From: JAWKMZ01 sp041391965
Lineage (GTDB): Bacteria; Bacteroidota; Bacteroidia; Flavobacteriales; Flavobacteriaceae
NCBI GenBank assembly: GCA_041391965.1
Contig: JAWKMZ010000003.1
Coordinates: 310,001-374,000 of the forward strand
Direction: 5' to 3'
DNA: 64,000 bases
Both the position numbers and the translations under genes were made by a program. Numbering within the stretch: position 1 is the first letter of the stretch; each line of letters opens with the position of its first letter. Below the pieces are notes generated by a model that saw only the letters and a list, made by a program, of their open reading frames with translations, was not told the DNA's origin and made no database searches. This document shows, piece after piece, positions 18,119 to 26,107 of this stretch.

Positions 18119-19177
18119 TTATTTATTAATTTTTAAATCTGATATTTGAAAAGGTGCTTTTGCTAACCCATTCATAATTTCTGGTGTTTTATTGTATAAT
18201 AATTGAATGATACGATGTGGTGCAAATACGTATTTTTGGTATATGGGTTTACTCCATTTTTGCAAGGTTTGTTTTGAAAAATAGCCACCTTCAGAAAATT
18301 CACTTCCTGAAAATACTTCATCTATTTTAAGAGACAAGGCATACGATTCTAAAGGAACCTCCTTTTTTGAAATACTTCCTAAAATAGCGTGTGTGATTTC
18401 GTTTTCATCTTTTGCAAACACGTTGTGAAAGGGTCCTAAATCGATACGTTTGATATGTTTTGGTTTTACTTCTGGTAATTTTCTATCTATTCCGTAAGCC
18501 ATCGTATCTAAAGACATATCTCTATCAGCAGTGGTTTTTAAAACCTCATAAATAGCATCTTTATCGTTATTGATGTTTTTACCTTCATAATCAAAATACA
18601 TAAAGCACACATAAGGTCTGTTGTTGGCAACATCATAAAAACTCCAACTGGTCATATATTGTGATGCGCTGCCTTGTGGTGCTTCAATAATTTTACCTTG
18701 CACAAAACGATTAAAAATAAATTTTTGCTCAACAGAGGTATAATATACTATAGATGCTGCTTTAAATAGGTTTTCTTTTTTAACAAGTTCTTTTTTTCGA
18801 AGGAGCTGGTCTAAAAATTCTTCCTGTAACTCATTAACATCTTTGAGTTTATTAATATAATTGTCACGAAGCGATAAATCATTAAACAAATATCTGAATT
18901 CTAAATAATTAGGAAACCCAGAATCTGTTAAATCTACTTTCATGTTATCTTCTTCATCATACATATATTTAATACGCATGGCTTCAATGGAATACAATAA
19001 CAAATCATTGTATTGTTTAAAAAAGATAAGTTCTTGCTGCGTGCTCAATTGATTTTGTTGGATGCTCACAATTAATTCTTTAAGCGCAAAATCGACCATT
19101 TGATGATAGAACACATATTGCTCTTTTGAATCGAGAACAGCAGAGTCTAAAGGTGTAACAATTTGATTTATGGACAC
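18119..19177 (-). CDS. Unknown soluble protein of the AAA+ operon
   Basis: 352 residues, read from a GTG start at 19177; the next in-frame Met is 26 residues in, so GTG is the better choice, though not certain. The N-terminal 150 residues are strongly helical (Lys/Glu/Leu/Gln). The middle contains aromatic-rich strands (QYMTSWSFYD, YVCFMYFDYEGK), and the C-terminal third is mixed. No transmembrane helix, signal peptide or known motif. It lies between the coiled-coil gene (51 bp gap) and the AAA+ gene (65 bp gap), so it is likely a partner or regulator of the ATPase. No family recognised. Confidence 0.82.
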   Translation of the reverse strand: MSINQIVTPLDSAVLDSKEQYVFYHQMVDFALKELIVSIQQNQLSTQQELIFFKQYNDLLLYSIEAMRIKYMYDEEDNMKVDLTDSGFPNYLEFRYLFNDLSLRDNYINKLKDVNELQEEFLDQLLRKKELVKKENLFKAASIVYYTSVEQKFIFNRFVQGKIIEAPQGSASQYMTSWSFYDVANNRPYVCFMYFDYEGKNINNDKDAIYEVLKTTADRDMSLDTMAYGIDRKLPEVKPKHIKRIDLGPFHNVFAKDENEITHAILGSISKKEVPLESYALSLKIDEVFSGSEFSEGGYFSKQTLQKWSKPIYQKYVFAPHRIIQLLYNKTPEIMNGLAKAPFQISDLKINK

Positions 19178-19228
19178 TTTTTTGGATTAAAAATTAAAAA
19201 TTAACCACGAATAGTTTCTCATCAAAAC

Positions 19229-20572
19229 TTATGACAATAAATCGTCGTCATTAGCTTCTGGTTTTGGAGTTCCAGCAGGTTTGCCTGCATCATCAGATGG
19301 TTTGTTAGCATTTGCTTTATAATAGTCTTCAAAAATTTCTTTCATATCAATACCATAACGCTCTGCAAAATTCTTTTGGATATCGACATCTTTAGCACGT
19401 ATTTCTTGCAAAGCCTCTGCGTAACTGCTGTAAACACCTTGCATTACTTTTTCGTGAACAGGAATATTATCCATCATTTCCTGACGTGCTTTAGCACTTG
19501 CGGTGTGCATTGCTGCCAATGTTTCGCCAATATGCTCGTCAGTTTTAACACCTAAATGTTCTAAAATAGCTGCAAACTCCTGATCTGTTCTTGCTTTTAA
19601 GGCAATAACGTAACCATCATAGTATTTAAGACGCTCTTCAGTATCTGATTTTAATTTTGCGCGATGCGTTTGCAAATTGCTACGTAAAGAGGTCAAAACT
19701 TTAATAGTTAAGTTATGCTTGTGCACAAAACTATCTTTAGAAGCGGCTAAGGTTGTGTAGGCATTTTTAAGGCCTTCAAGTTCCTCTACTTTTTGCTCTA
19801 AGGTGGTCACTTTACCAACCGCTTGCGCATATTCAGCAGATTGTTTATCAACAATTTCTTCCAATTCTTGACGTGCTTGTTTAAGTAATGCGTAATCTTC
19901 TTCAAGCTTTGCTTCTACTTCTTTCTTTTTTTCTAAGGCTTTGGTATGGTTTTTTGTTGCTTCTACGATAGCATCTTGCAGTTTATCTTCTACTTCTTTA
20001 ATCTCAACTTCTCTGTTTTTTAAACGTGTTACAGCGGCTTGCGATTTGTAAGACAATTCACTTAACAGGGTTTGCACATCAGCACTTTCAATACGTTCCT
20101 GAAACATTGCTTTTGCTTTGTTATCAGCAGCAGCACGAATTTTTTCAGCTTCTTGAAGGTCTGCTTCTGCTTTTTTGATTTTGCTTTTTCGTCCCCAAAG
20201 GTTATTCCACCAAGTATCTGGTTTGTTTTGAGCATCTTCTAATTCAATTTTTGCACGTTCTAAAGCTTTTTGGGCATCGTCAATCACCTTTTGCTCATTG
20301 GCATTAAGTGATGAAAATTTTTCGAAGATAATACCAACTTCATCTTGATAATCAGTTAAATCCTTAATAGCATCTAATAAGGTGGTTCTGTCCTTTTCAG
20401 CCATTCCAACCACATCATCAAGCGTTGCATTTAATATTTTTTGTCGCGTTTGCGGATCATCTTCTTGTGCTAATTTAGATTTCATAGTGTCAATGGCTTT
20501 TCCCCAATTGACATCTACTTTTTCTGTTTTTTCGTTAGAATTGGTTTCTAATAAATCAAAATCATCAGACAT
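19229..20572 (-). CDS. Long coiled-coil protein, first gene of unknown AAA+ operon
   Basis: 447 residues, nearly all alpha-helical with long Ala/Glu/Lys/Leu heptads (about residues 95-275). The N-terminus is acidic (SDDFDLLETN) and the C-terminus is a Pro/Ala-rich linker ending in the acidic DDDLLS, so both tips carry an acidic D-L-L peptide. A WWNNLWGRKSK segment near residue 118 interrupts the coil. The shape recalls bacterial TelA-like or tip-exposed scaffold proteins, but I see no decisive match. Database entries for such proteins sometimes say microtubule-binding, which is only a coiled-coil artefact. It leads the operon, and a short D-L-L tail would suit docking to a partner such as the AAA+ protein (inference). 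Confidence 0.82.
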   Translation of the reverse strand: MSDDFDLLETNSNEKTEKVDVNWGKAIDTMKSKLAQEDDPQTRQKILNATLDDVVGMAEKDRTTLLDAIKDLTDYQDEVGIIFEKFSSLNANEQKVIDDAQKALERAKIELEDAQNKPDTWWNNLWGRKSKIKKAEADLQEAEKIRAAADNKAKAMFQERIESADVQTLLSELSYKSQAAVTRLKNREVEIKEVEDKLQDAIVEATKNHTKALEKKKEVEAKLEEDYALLKQARQELEEIVDKQSAEYAQAVGKVTTLEQKVEELEGLKNAYTTLAASKDSFVHKHNLTIKVLTSLRSNLQTHRAKLKSDTEERLKYYDGYVIALKARTDQEFAAILEHLGVKTDEHIGETLAAMHTASAKARQEMMDNIPVHEKVMQGVYSSYAEALQEIRAKDVDIQKNFAERYGIDMKEIFEDYYKANANKPSDDAGKPAGTPKPEANDDDLLS

Positions 20573-20644
20573 ATTGTGTTGTTTGTTTAAATAGTGTTGA
20601 ACAAATTTTTAATAAGTAGCAATTTCGTCAAAAAATATGAGTTT

Positions 20645-20652
20645 CAAAATTA
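20645..20652 (-). promoter_or_regulatory. Possible -7 element of the AAA+ operon
   Basis: TAATTTTG on the minus strand fits TAnnTTTG, 72 nt before the ATG at 20572; no -33 TTG at standard spacing. It is the only such match in the intergenic region on this strand. Confidence 0.35.
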
Positions 20653-20750
20653 TTGCTCCTTAAATATTGGTAGTTAATGCTATAAAAATGTTACATGGTT
20701 TTAATAACTGTTTTAAAGTGATTACCTTTAGGAAACCAAAAAAAGTAATA

Positions 20751-21524
20751 ATGAAAAAGATAATCATCATCACCATTACAGCCTTTTTATCATTTAACAG
20801 TTGCAAAGGAAACCCAAATACAACTTCAGTCATTGCTTCTGAAAAGAGTGAAAAGAACATGGAAGCTGTCTTAAAAATAATTCCAATAAACCATGCAACG
20901 ATGGTTTTAGAATATGAAAATATGGTCATTTATGTCGATCCTGTTGGCGGAAGTGATGTTTTTAAAGCTCAAAAACAACCTGATTTTGTGTTGATAACTG
21001 ATATACATGGTGACCATTTAGATGCTGAAACTTTAAAAGGATTAAATTTGAGCAAAGCAACACTTATAGTGCCTCAAGCGGTAAAAGCGCTATTGCCAAA
21101 AACAAATTCTCAATCTGTTGTTGTGCTTAATAATACTGAGACTAAACAATTTGGAAAGCTCAATGTAGAAGCCATACCAATGTACAACTTACGCAAAGAA
21201 GCTTTAAAATTCCACCCAAAAGGTCGTGGTAATGGTTATGTGTTGACTTTAGGTAATGAACGCATTTATATTTCTGGTGATACTGAAGATATTCCTGAAA
21301 TGCGACAACTTAAAAACATTGATGTTGCTTTTGTATGTATGAATTTGCCTTACACCATGACGGTTGAAAGTGCTGCAAGTGCTGTTTTAGATTTTAAACC
21401 TAAAAAAGTGTATCCATACCATTATAGAGGCACTGAAGGATTAAGTGATGTCGCAAAATTTAAAAGCCTTGTAAATAAAGAAAATAAAGACATTGAAGTG
21501 ATTCAGCTTAACTGGTATGAATAA
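20751..21524 (+). CDS. Metallo-beta-lactamase-fold lipoprotein (UlaG/YtkL-like)
   Basis: 257 residues from the ATG at 20751; an upstream ATG at 20667 would put 28 unusual residues before a normal signal peptide, so I prefer 20751. A lipoprotein-type signal peptide ends at Cys18 (FNSC). The enzyme domain shows the metal motif HGDHLD in LITDIHGDHLD, a GDTEDIPEM segment with a metal-ligand Asp, and a terminal YHYRGT histidine. This is the UlaG/UPF0173 branch of the metallo-beta-lactamase superfamily, here secreted. Substrate unknown. A cytoplasmic relative lies at 43014-43691 in this window. It is divergent from the AAA+ operon. Confidence 0.87.
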   Translation: MKKIIIITITAFLSFNSCKGNPNTTSVIASEKSEKNMEAVLKIIPINHATMVLEYENMVIYVDPVGGSDVFKAQKQPDFVLITDIHGDHLDAETLKGLNLSKATLIVPQAVKALLPKTNSQSVVVLNNTETKQFGKLNVEAIPMYNLRKEALKFHPKGRGNGYVLTLGNERIYISGDTEDIPEMRQLKNIDVAFVCMNLPYTMTVESAASAVLDFKPKKVYPYHYRGTEGLSDVAKFKSLVNKENKDIEVIQLNWYE

Positions 21525-21552
21525 GTAGTATTTTTGATTGATTAAAAAAACT

Positions 21553-21568
21553 ACTACAACGTTGTAGT
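21553..21568. repeat. Perfect 16-bp palindrome
   Basis: ACTACAACGTTGTAGT, fully self-complementary, 28 bp after the stop of the lipoprotein gene and 28 bp before the TTG -33 of the next promoter. As a hairpin it would have almost no loop, and the nearest T-run is 9 nt further on, so an operator is as likely as a terminator. Confidence 0.6.
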
Positions 21569-21595
21569 TGATGTAACTTTTTTATTATGAAATAG

Positions 21596-21624
21596 TTGGT
21601 ATATTAAATTAAATTGTATATTTG
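21596..21624 (+). promoter_or_regulatory. Flavobacterial -33/-7 promoter
   Basis: TTG (21596-21598), 18-nt spacer, TATATTTG (21617-21624), 22 nt before the ATG at 21647. Matches the Bacteroidota promoter consensus in both boxes and spacing. Confidence 0.75.
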
Positions 21625-21646
21625 ACTTCCAAACCAAATCTTTTTA

Positions 21647-21883
21647 ATGAAAATGATTTCTACTAACCTATCAAACATAAGCTTATTAGTAAGTACTGAA
21701 CATCTTACAATAATTCTTTTAATTACCGCTGGAATATTTGTTTTTTTTATAGGTATTGCTGTTATTAAAATGTATAAACTTAAAGCAGAAAACAAACGTT
21801 TAACTGAAATGGATGCCTACAAATCTGATGTAGATAATAGCTACAAAGATTTTACAGATGGTCATTTATATGACAATAAATAA
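21647..21883 (+). CDS. Small membrane protein, unknown function
   Basis: 78 residues (start at 21647; the ATG at 21653 is an alternative). One transmembrane helix at about residues 19-43 is followed by a hydrophilic tail with charged and Asp/Tyr-rich sequence (DNSYKDFTDGHLYD). It has a very good promoter and its own bidirectional terminator, so it is likely a real, expressed gene. No known family. Confidence 0.75.
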   Translation: MKMISTNLSNISLLVSTEHLTIILLITAGIFVFFIGIAVIKMYKLKAENKRLTEMDAYKSDVDNSYKDFTDGHLYDNK

Positions 21884-21907
21884 ACATTTTTTCAAAAATA
21901 AAATTTA

Positions 21908-21932
21908 AAAAGCCTGCAATTGCAGGCTTTTT
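21908..21932. terminator. Bidirectional terminator
   Basis: AAAAGCCTGC AATT GCAGGCTTTTTT, between convergent genes at 21883 and 21951. Confidence 0.85.
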
Positions 21933-21950
21933 TATCAGCTTAGTTACCTA

Positions 21951-23642
21951 TTATCGCACTAATTTTTTGTACTTAATACGTTTTGGCATCAAATCGCCAC
22001 CTAAACGTTTTTTCTTGTTTTCTTCGTAATCACTAAAACCTCCTTCAAAAAAATACACTTGAGAATCGCCTTCAAAAGCTAAGATATGTGTACAAATTCT
22101 GTCCAAAAACCATCTGTCGTGACTAATAACAACTGCACAACCAGCAAAGTTTTCTAAACCTTCTTCTAAAGCTCTTAAGGTATTGACATCAAGATCGTTG
22201 GTTGGCTCATCTAAAAGTAACACATTACCTTCTTCTTTGAGTGTCATAGCCAAATGCAAACGGTTACGCTCACCACCAGACAATAATTTTACCTTTTTGT
22301 TTTGCTCACTTCCAGAGAAATTAAAGCGACTCAAATAAGCACGAGAGTTAACTTGTTTTCCACCCATTAATACTAATTCTTGCTCATCACTAAAGTTTTG
22401 CCAAATAGATTTTTCTGGATCAATATTAGAATGTTTTTGATCTACATAAGCCAATTTTGCAGTGTCACCAACTTTAAATTCACCTTTATCAGGAGTTTCT
22501 TCTCCCATAATCATTCTAAAAATAGTGGTTTTTCCTGCACCATTGGGTCCAATAACACCAACAATTCCTGCTTGTGGCAAAGAAAAATTTAAGTTTTCGT
22601 ATAATAATTTATCGTCATAAGCTTTACTAACACCAATAGCATCAATGACATTAGTCCCTAAACGTGGTCCATTTGGAATGTAGATTTCCAGTTTTTCATC
22701 CAGTTGTTTTTGGTCTTGACTCAACAACTTATCGTAATTATTTAAACGTGCTTTTTGTTTGGTTTGACGCCCTTTAACTCCTTGACGAACCCATTCTAAC
22801 TCGCGCTCTAATGTTTTTTGACGTTTGGATGCTGTTTTACTTTCTTGTGCCAAACGCTTTGATTTTTGATCTAACCAAGACGAATAATTCCCTTTCCACG
22901 GAATACCTTCACCTCTATCCAGTTCTAAAATCCAGCCTGCTACATTATCTAAAAAATATCTATCATGCGTTACTGCAATGACTGTACCTTTATATTGTGC
23001 CAAATGATGTTCTAACCAATGTACAGATTCGGCATCTAAATGGTTGGTTGGTTCATCTAATAATAGCACATCTGGTTCTTGTAATAACAATCGGCATAAT
23101 GCTACACGACGACGTTCGCCACCAGAAAGTACTGAAATTTTCTTATCGCCATCAGGTGTACGAAGTGCATCCATGGCTATTTCTAATTTGGTGTCTAACT
23201 CCCAAGCATTGGCTGCATCAATTTGATCTTGAAGTACAGCTTGTCTATCCATTAATTTCTGCATTTTATCAGCATCTGAATAGACCTCTTCCAAGCCAAA
23301 CATATCATTAATTTTATTGTATTCTTCAAGAATTGCAACGGTTGCAGCAGCACCTTCACGGACAACTTCCATTACGGTTTTGTCATCATTCAATTTTGGC
23401 TCTTGTTCTAAATAACCCACAGAATAATCTTGAAGAAAAGTGACATCGCCTTGGTAGTTTTTATCAACACCTGCAATTATTTTAAGAAGTGTCGATTTTC
23501 CAGAACCGTTAAGTCCAAGAATTCCAATTTTTGCTCCATAAAAGAAACTTAGATAGATGTTTTTTAAAACAGGTGTTTGGGCGCCTTGAAATGTCTTGGT
23601 TAGACCAGACATTGAGAAAATTACTTTTTTATCGTCAGACAT
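21951..23642 (-). CDS. ettA: Energy-dependent translational throttle protein EttA (ABC-F ATPase)
   Basis: 563 residues with two ABC cassettes and no membrane domain, as in the ABC-F family. Cassette 1 has Walker A GLNGSGKST (near residue 40) and signature LSGGERRRVALCRLL; cassette 2 has GPNGAGKTT (near 356) and LSGGERNRLHLAM, each followed by LLLDEPTNHLD/LLLDEPTNDLD. An arm insertion within cassette 1 and the Arg/Lys-rich linker between cassettes (about 260-320) fit EttA, which binds the ribosomal E site and gates the first elongation step according to ATP level. It is a single-gene unit; identity as EttA rather than Uup or YbiT rests on overall layout and length. Confidence 0.94.
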   Translation of the reverse strand: MSDDKKVIFSMSGLTKTFQGAQTPVLKNIYLSFFYGAKIGILGLNGSGKSTLLKIIAGVDKNYQGDVTFLQDYSVGYLEQEPKLNDDKTVMEVVREGAAATVAILEEYNKINDMFGLEEVYSDADKMQKLMDRQAVLQDQIDAANAWELDTKLEIAMDALRTPDGDKKISVLSGGERRRVALCRLLLQEPDVLLLDEPTNHLDAESVHWLEHHLAQYKGTVIAVTHDRYFLDNVAGWILELDRGEGIPWKGNYSSWLDQKSKRLAQESKTASKRQKTLERELEWVRQGVKGRQTKQKARLNNYDKLLSQDQKQLDEKLEIYIPNGPRLGTNVIDAIGVSKAYDDKLLYENLNFSLPQAGIVGVIGPNGAGKTTIFRMIMGEETPDKGEFKVGDTAKLAYVDQKHSNIDPEKSIWQNFSDEQELVLMGGKQVNSRAYLSRFNFSGSEQNKKVKLLSGGERNRLHLAMTLKEEGNVLLLDEPTNDLDVNTLRALEEGLENFAGCAVVISHDRWFLDRICTHILAFEGDSQVYFFEGGFSDYEENKKKRLGGDLMPKRIKYKKLVR

Positions 23643-23690
23643 TGTATTTACGATTTTTGAATTAAGAATTTCAATTTAATTAAACGTTAA

Positions 23691-23873
23691 TTATACGCGT
23701 CCTTTTAGTGCGTTAAACACCCAAGCATTGGCAAAAAAACCAATGCCAACAGCCGCAAAGCCATAACCAGCCACATCATCATACCTGAAAGCTCCAAGTG
23801 CAATTAAACCAATTCCTACTACAATCATAATTGTGGTGGCCCAAGCCAACACGGTATTTTTATTCATTGCCAT
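23691..23873 (-). CDS. Small two-helix membrane protein (CAL67264-like)
   Basis: 60 residues with two transmembrane helices (about 9-29 and 34-54) and a short Lys/Arg tail (NALKGRV). The AFRYDDVAGYGFAAVGIGFF core resembles the small membrane-protein family found throughout Flavobacteriia and named after CAL67264; this is from memory and not verified. Start could be the ATG at 23873 or at 23867. It lies 48 bp before ettA and is probably co-transcribed with it. Confidence 0.78.
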   Translation of the reverse strand: MAMNKNTVLAWATTIMIVVGIGLIALGAFRYDDVAGYGFAAVGIGFFANAWVFNALKGRV

Positions 23874-23920
23874 AATTTAATTTTTAAGGGAACTACAAAT
23901 ATCGTACTTTTTAAATAAAA

Positions 23921-23945
23921 AAGCATCCTATTTATGGATGCTTTT
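23921..23945 (-). terminator. Terminator of the MarR-pirin operon
   Basis: On the minus strand AAAAGCATCC, loop ATAAATA, GGATGCTTTTTT. It follows the pirin gene stop (23966). Confidence 0.8.
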
Positions 23946-23965
23946 AAAATGCTTTTTTTTGAATT

Positions 23966-24685
23966 TTATATCATTGGAACTTCAATAAACAACAAACCAG
24001 AAGACTCGTTTGAATGCACTGTAAAAGTTTCTGTTTCAGAAATACCCAAAGCATCTCGTGTTTCTAATACATTGGTGTCAATTGTAACATTTCCGTGGAT
24101 ATTCATAACATAAACACCATGATTTTTACTTTTTAAGCGATATTCAAACTTCAAATTTTTATCTAAGTTCATTAGAGATATGACAGCATCTTGATGAATT
24201 TTTAAACTGCCTTCAAAGTCTTCATCAATAGATGTTACCAACGTTTGAAGTTTATTTTTTCTATCTGCTTCATCAAATCTTTTTTGGTCATAACGTGGTT
24301 CTACATTTTGTTTGTTTGGAATGACCCAAATTTGAAATAAACTCAAATAATTATCAACTGAACCATTGATTTCTGAATGTTGAATACCTTTGCCTGCAGA
24401 CATAATTTGTACTTCTCCTGCTTCAATAGTTTGCCAATGGTTGTGCATATTATCTCTATGTTTTAGGCTTCCACTTAATGGAATAGTGATGATTTCCATA
24501 TTGTCATGTGGATGTGTTCCAAAACCCATTTTTGGAGCAATAACATCATCATTTAAAACACGTAGTGCTCCAAAATGCACTTTTTCTGGATTGTAATAAC
24601 TTGCAAAACTAAAGGAATGATGGGCTTGCAACCATCCATGATTTGCATAACCTCTACTATTTGCTTTATGAACTATTGTTTTCAT
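23966..24685 (-). CDS. Pirin-family bicupin protein (YhaK-like)
   Basis: 239 residues, two cupin domains. The N-terminal cupin carries the metal-ligand set in FGTHPHDNMEII and the later GKGIQHSE segment near residue 100, as in YhaK/pirin-like quercetinase-fold proteins. The C-terminal domain is shorter and lacks clear metal ligands. Members bind iron or related metals and are often oxidative-stress induced; catalytic activity is not established for this branch. It is the distal gene of an operon with a FMN reductase, a GNAT protein and a MarR regulator, consistent with an electrophile or redox-stress response. Confidence 0.92.
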   Translation of the reverse strand: MKTIVHKANSRGYANHGWLQAHHSFSFASYYNPEKVHFGALRVLNDDVIAPKMGFGTHPHDNMEIITIPLSGSLKHRDNMHNHWQTIEAGEVQIMSAGKGIQHSEINGSVDNYLSLFQIWVIPNKQNVEPRYDQKRFDEADRKNKLQTLVTSIDEDFEGSLKIHQDAVISLMNLDKNLKFEYRLKSKNHGVYVMNIHGNVTIDTNVLETRDALGISETETFTVHSNESSGLLFIEVPMI

Positions 24686-24705
24686 TTTAAAAAACCCTTT
24701 CTTAA

Positions 24706-24779
24706 TTTCCGCGAAGGCGGAAACCTTTTAATTTATATTTCTGTTTTGTTTGAAATAATTCCTGTACTGACAGGAATTA
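24706..24779. repeat. Two REP-like palindromes between MarR and pirin genes
   Basis: Palindrome A is TTTCCGC-GAAG-GCGGAAA (24706-24723). Palindrome B is TAATTCCTGT-ACTG-ACAGGAATTA (24756-24779), with 10-bp perfect arms, and touches the MarR stop codon. Both are richer in G+C than their surroundings and resemble scattered intergenic palindromes of Flavobacteriaceae. Confidence 0.75.
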
Positions 24780-24780
24780 A

Positions 24781-25218
24781 TTAGCGCATTTTATCTAACA
24801 AATTACTTAAAAGTTGCGCGTCTTGTTCAGTAATATTTTTTAATAAATCGTGATTAAAATTATCCGATATTTCCAACAACAAATCTTTTCCTTTTTTAGT
24901 AATTTCAATGTAAACTACACGTCTATCTTCAGGACATGGCAAGCGTTTAATGAGTTGCTTTGCGCATAATTTATCCATTAATCGTGTGGCATTTGGGGCG
25001 CGTTCAATCATGCGTTCTTTAATAGTTTGCACTTTTAAAGGCATTGTTGCGCCATTCAAAATTTTTAAAATATTGAATTGTTGTGGAGAAATTCCAAAAG
25101 GTTTAAAGAACTCATTTTGATAGCTCGCAATCCAATTGGCTGTGTACAAAATATTGATTAATGCCTTTACCTTATGGTTTGGAAATTTTGAATTTATATC
25201 TTTTGAAATATCTCCCAT
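24781..25218 (-). CDS. MarR-family transcriptional regulator
   Basis: 145 residues, winged-helix MarR fold. The HTH is around residues 50-80 (MPLKVQTIKERM ... APNATRLMDKLCAKQLIKR) and the wing carries LPCPEDRRVVYIEITKKGK near 98-115, typical of the family. MarR proteins usually repress their own operon and release DNA when phenolics, oxidants or electrophiles bind. Cys82 (in KLCAKQ) and Cys91 (in LPCPEDRR) could be redox-sensing candidates. It lies within the four-gene minus-strand operon starting at 26072, whose promoter carries a perfect inverted repeat that this regulator may bind. Confidence 0.93.
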   Translation of the reverse strand: MGDISKDINSKFPNHKVKALINILYTANWIASYQNEFFKPFGISPQQFNILKILNGATMPLKVQTIKERMIERAPNATRLMDKLCAKQLIKRLPCPEDRRVVYIEITKKGKDLLLEISDNFNHDLLKNITEQDAQLLSNLLDKMR

Positions 25219-25240
25219 GCTTTAAGTATTCAATAATAAT

Positions 25241-25525
25241 TTACGACAACACATCCTTATAATCTTCTTGTTTTTTCTTAAAAACGGCTGCTGCAAAAGG
25301 ACATAATGGTATCACTTTAAGCTTGTTGTCTCTTAAATACTGAACTGAAGCTTCCACTAATTGATACCCAACACCTTGTCCTTTTAAAGAAGCATCAACC
25401 TCTGTGTGATCAATAATTATTTTTTTTGGTCCAGCATAAGTGTAAGTTATCAATGCTTTTTGCTTTCCATCAACTTCTATGTAAAAAGCACCTTTTTTTC
25501 CGTCGTCTTTGTGTTTAATATCCAT
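25241..25525 (-). CDS. YjdJ-type small GNAT acetyltransferase
   Basis: 94 residues, the short single-domain acetyltransferase type. The acetyl-CoA-binding loop appears as LKGQGVGYQLVEA near residues 48-60, and a PLCPFAAAVF segment follows near 74-83, matching the small YjdJ/GtN2 branch of the superfamily. Target unknown. The start codon is only 1 bp from the stop of the upstream reductase gene, so it belongs to the MarR-controlled operon. Confidence 0.9.
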   Translation of the reverse strand: MDIKHKDDGKKGAFYIEVDGKQKALITYTYAGPKKIIIDHTEVDASLKGQGVGYQLVEASVQYLRDNKLKVIPLCPFAAAVFKKKQEDYKDVLS

Positions 25526-25526
25526 A

Positions 25527-26072
25527 CTATAGTTTATTTTGAAATAATTTTACGGCTTGTTTTAATGTTGAATCATATTCAGAATCAATAATTTTCCCAT
25601 CAGCAAATTTATCATTGAACATTGGTAAAGAAAATTCTGCTTTAATTTGAGCATCATGTCTTGGAAATCTATCTTTTGCGATAGCTAAAACAGATTGTCC
25701 TCCTCTACTTCCTGTAGATGTTGCCATTAATAGCATTGGTTTTCCAAAAAATGTTTTTCCTTCAATTCTTGACATCCAATCAAATAAATTTTTAAATACT
25801 GCAGTATAAGCACCATTATTTTCTGCAAGTGAAACAATAAGTCCATCAGAGTTTTTAATATACTCTAAAAATTTATGGGCATTTTCAGGAATTCCTTTTT
25901 TTGCTTCTAAATCAACACTAAAAATTGGCAATTCAAAATCATTCAAATCTAAAATGGTCACTTTTGCATTTTCAACCAAACTTGAAGCATAAATAGCTAA
26001 TTGTTTGTTAATTGATTTACGACTATTACTTCCTGCAAAAGCTATAATGTGTTTTGTTTGTTTGTTTTTCAT
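25527..26072 (-). CDS. NADPH-dependent FMN reductase/oxidoreductase
   Basis: 181 residues from the ATG at 26072 (an upstream ATG at 26087 would lie upstream of the -7 box, so it is not used). Flavodoxin-like fold with the FMN phosphate loop AGSNSRKSINKQL near residues 11-23, a PENAHKFLEYIKNSDG helix near 60-75, and SLAENNGAYTAVFKNLFDWMS near 80-100, as in the ArsH/YLR011w/NADPH-dependent FMN reductase family. Such enzymes reduce flavin, quinones or azo compounds. First gene of the operon regulated by the MarR protein encoded two genes on. Confidence 0.9.
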   Translation of the reverse strand: MKNKQTKHIIAFAGSNSRKSINKQLAIYASSLVENAKVTILDLNDFELPIFSVDLEAKKGIPENAHKFLEYIKNSDGLIVSLAENNGAYTAVFKNLFDWMSRIEGKTFFGKPMLLMATSTGSRGGQSVLAIAKDRFPRHDAQIKAEFSLPMFNDKFADGKIIDSEYDSTLKQAVKLFQNKL

Positions 26073-26076
26073 AGGG

Positions 26077-26107
26077 CAAATATACAATAAATTTATTTAG
26101 TTTCCAA
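26077..26107 (-). promoter_or_regulatory. Promoter of the MarR operon (leaderless geometry)
   Basis: Minus-strand TTG (26107-26105), 20-nt spacer, TATATTTG (26084-26077). The -7 box ends only 4 nt before the ATG at 26072, so transcription should begin at or next to the start codon. Confidence 0.65.

Noticed and set aside
19229..20572. Microtubule-binding or chromosome-segregation label for the coiled-coil protein
   Set aside because: Coiled-coil composition alone gives such hits; no motif or context supports it.
13800..20600. Anti-phage defence island
   Set aside because: No nuclease, toxin, reverse transcriptase, integrase or tRNA was found in or beside the operon; it sits among core genes.
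26073..26087. Upstream ATG (26087) for the FMN reductase gene
   Set aside because: It lies upstream of the -7 promoter box, and the extra residues are outside the family pattern.
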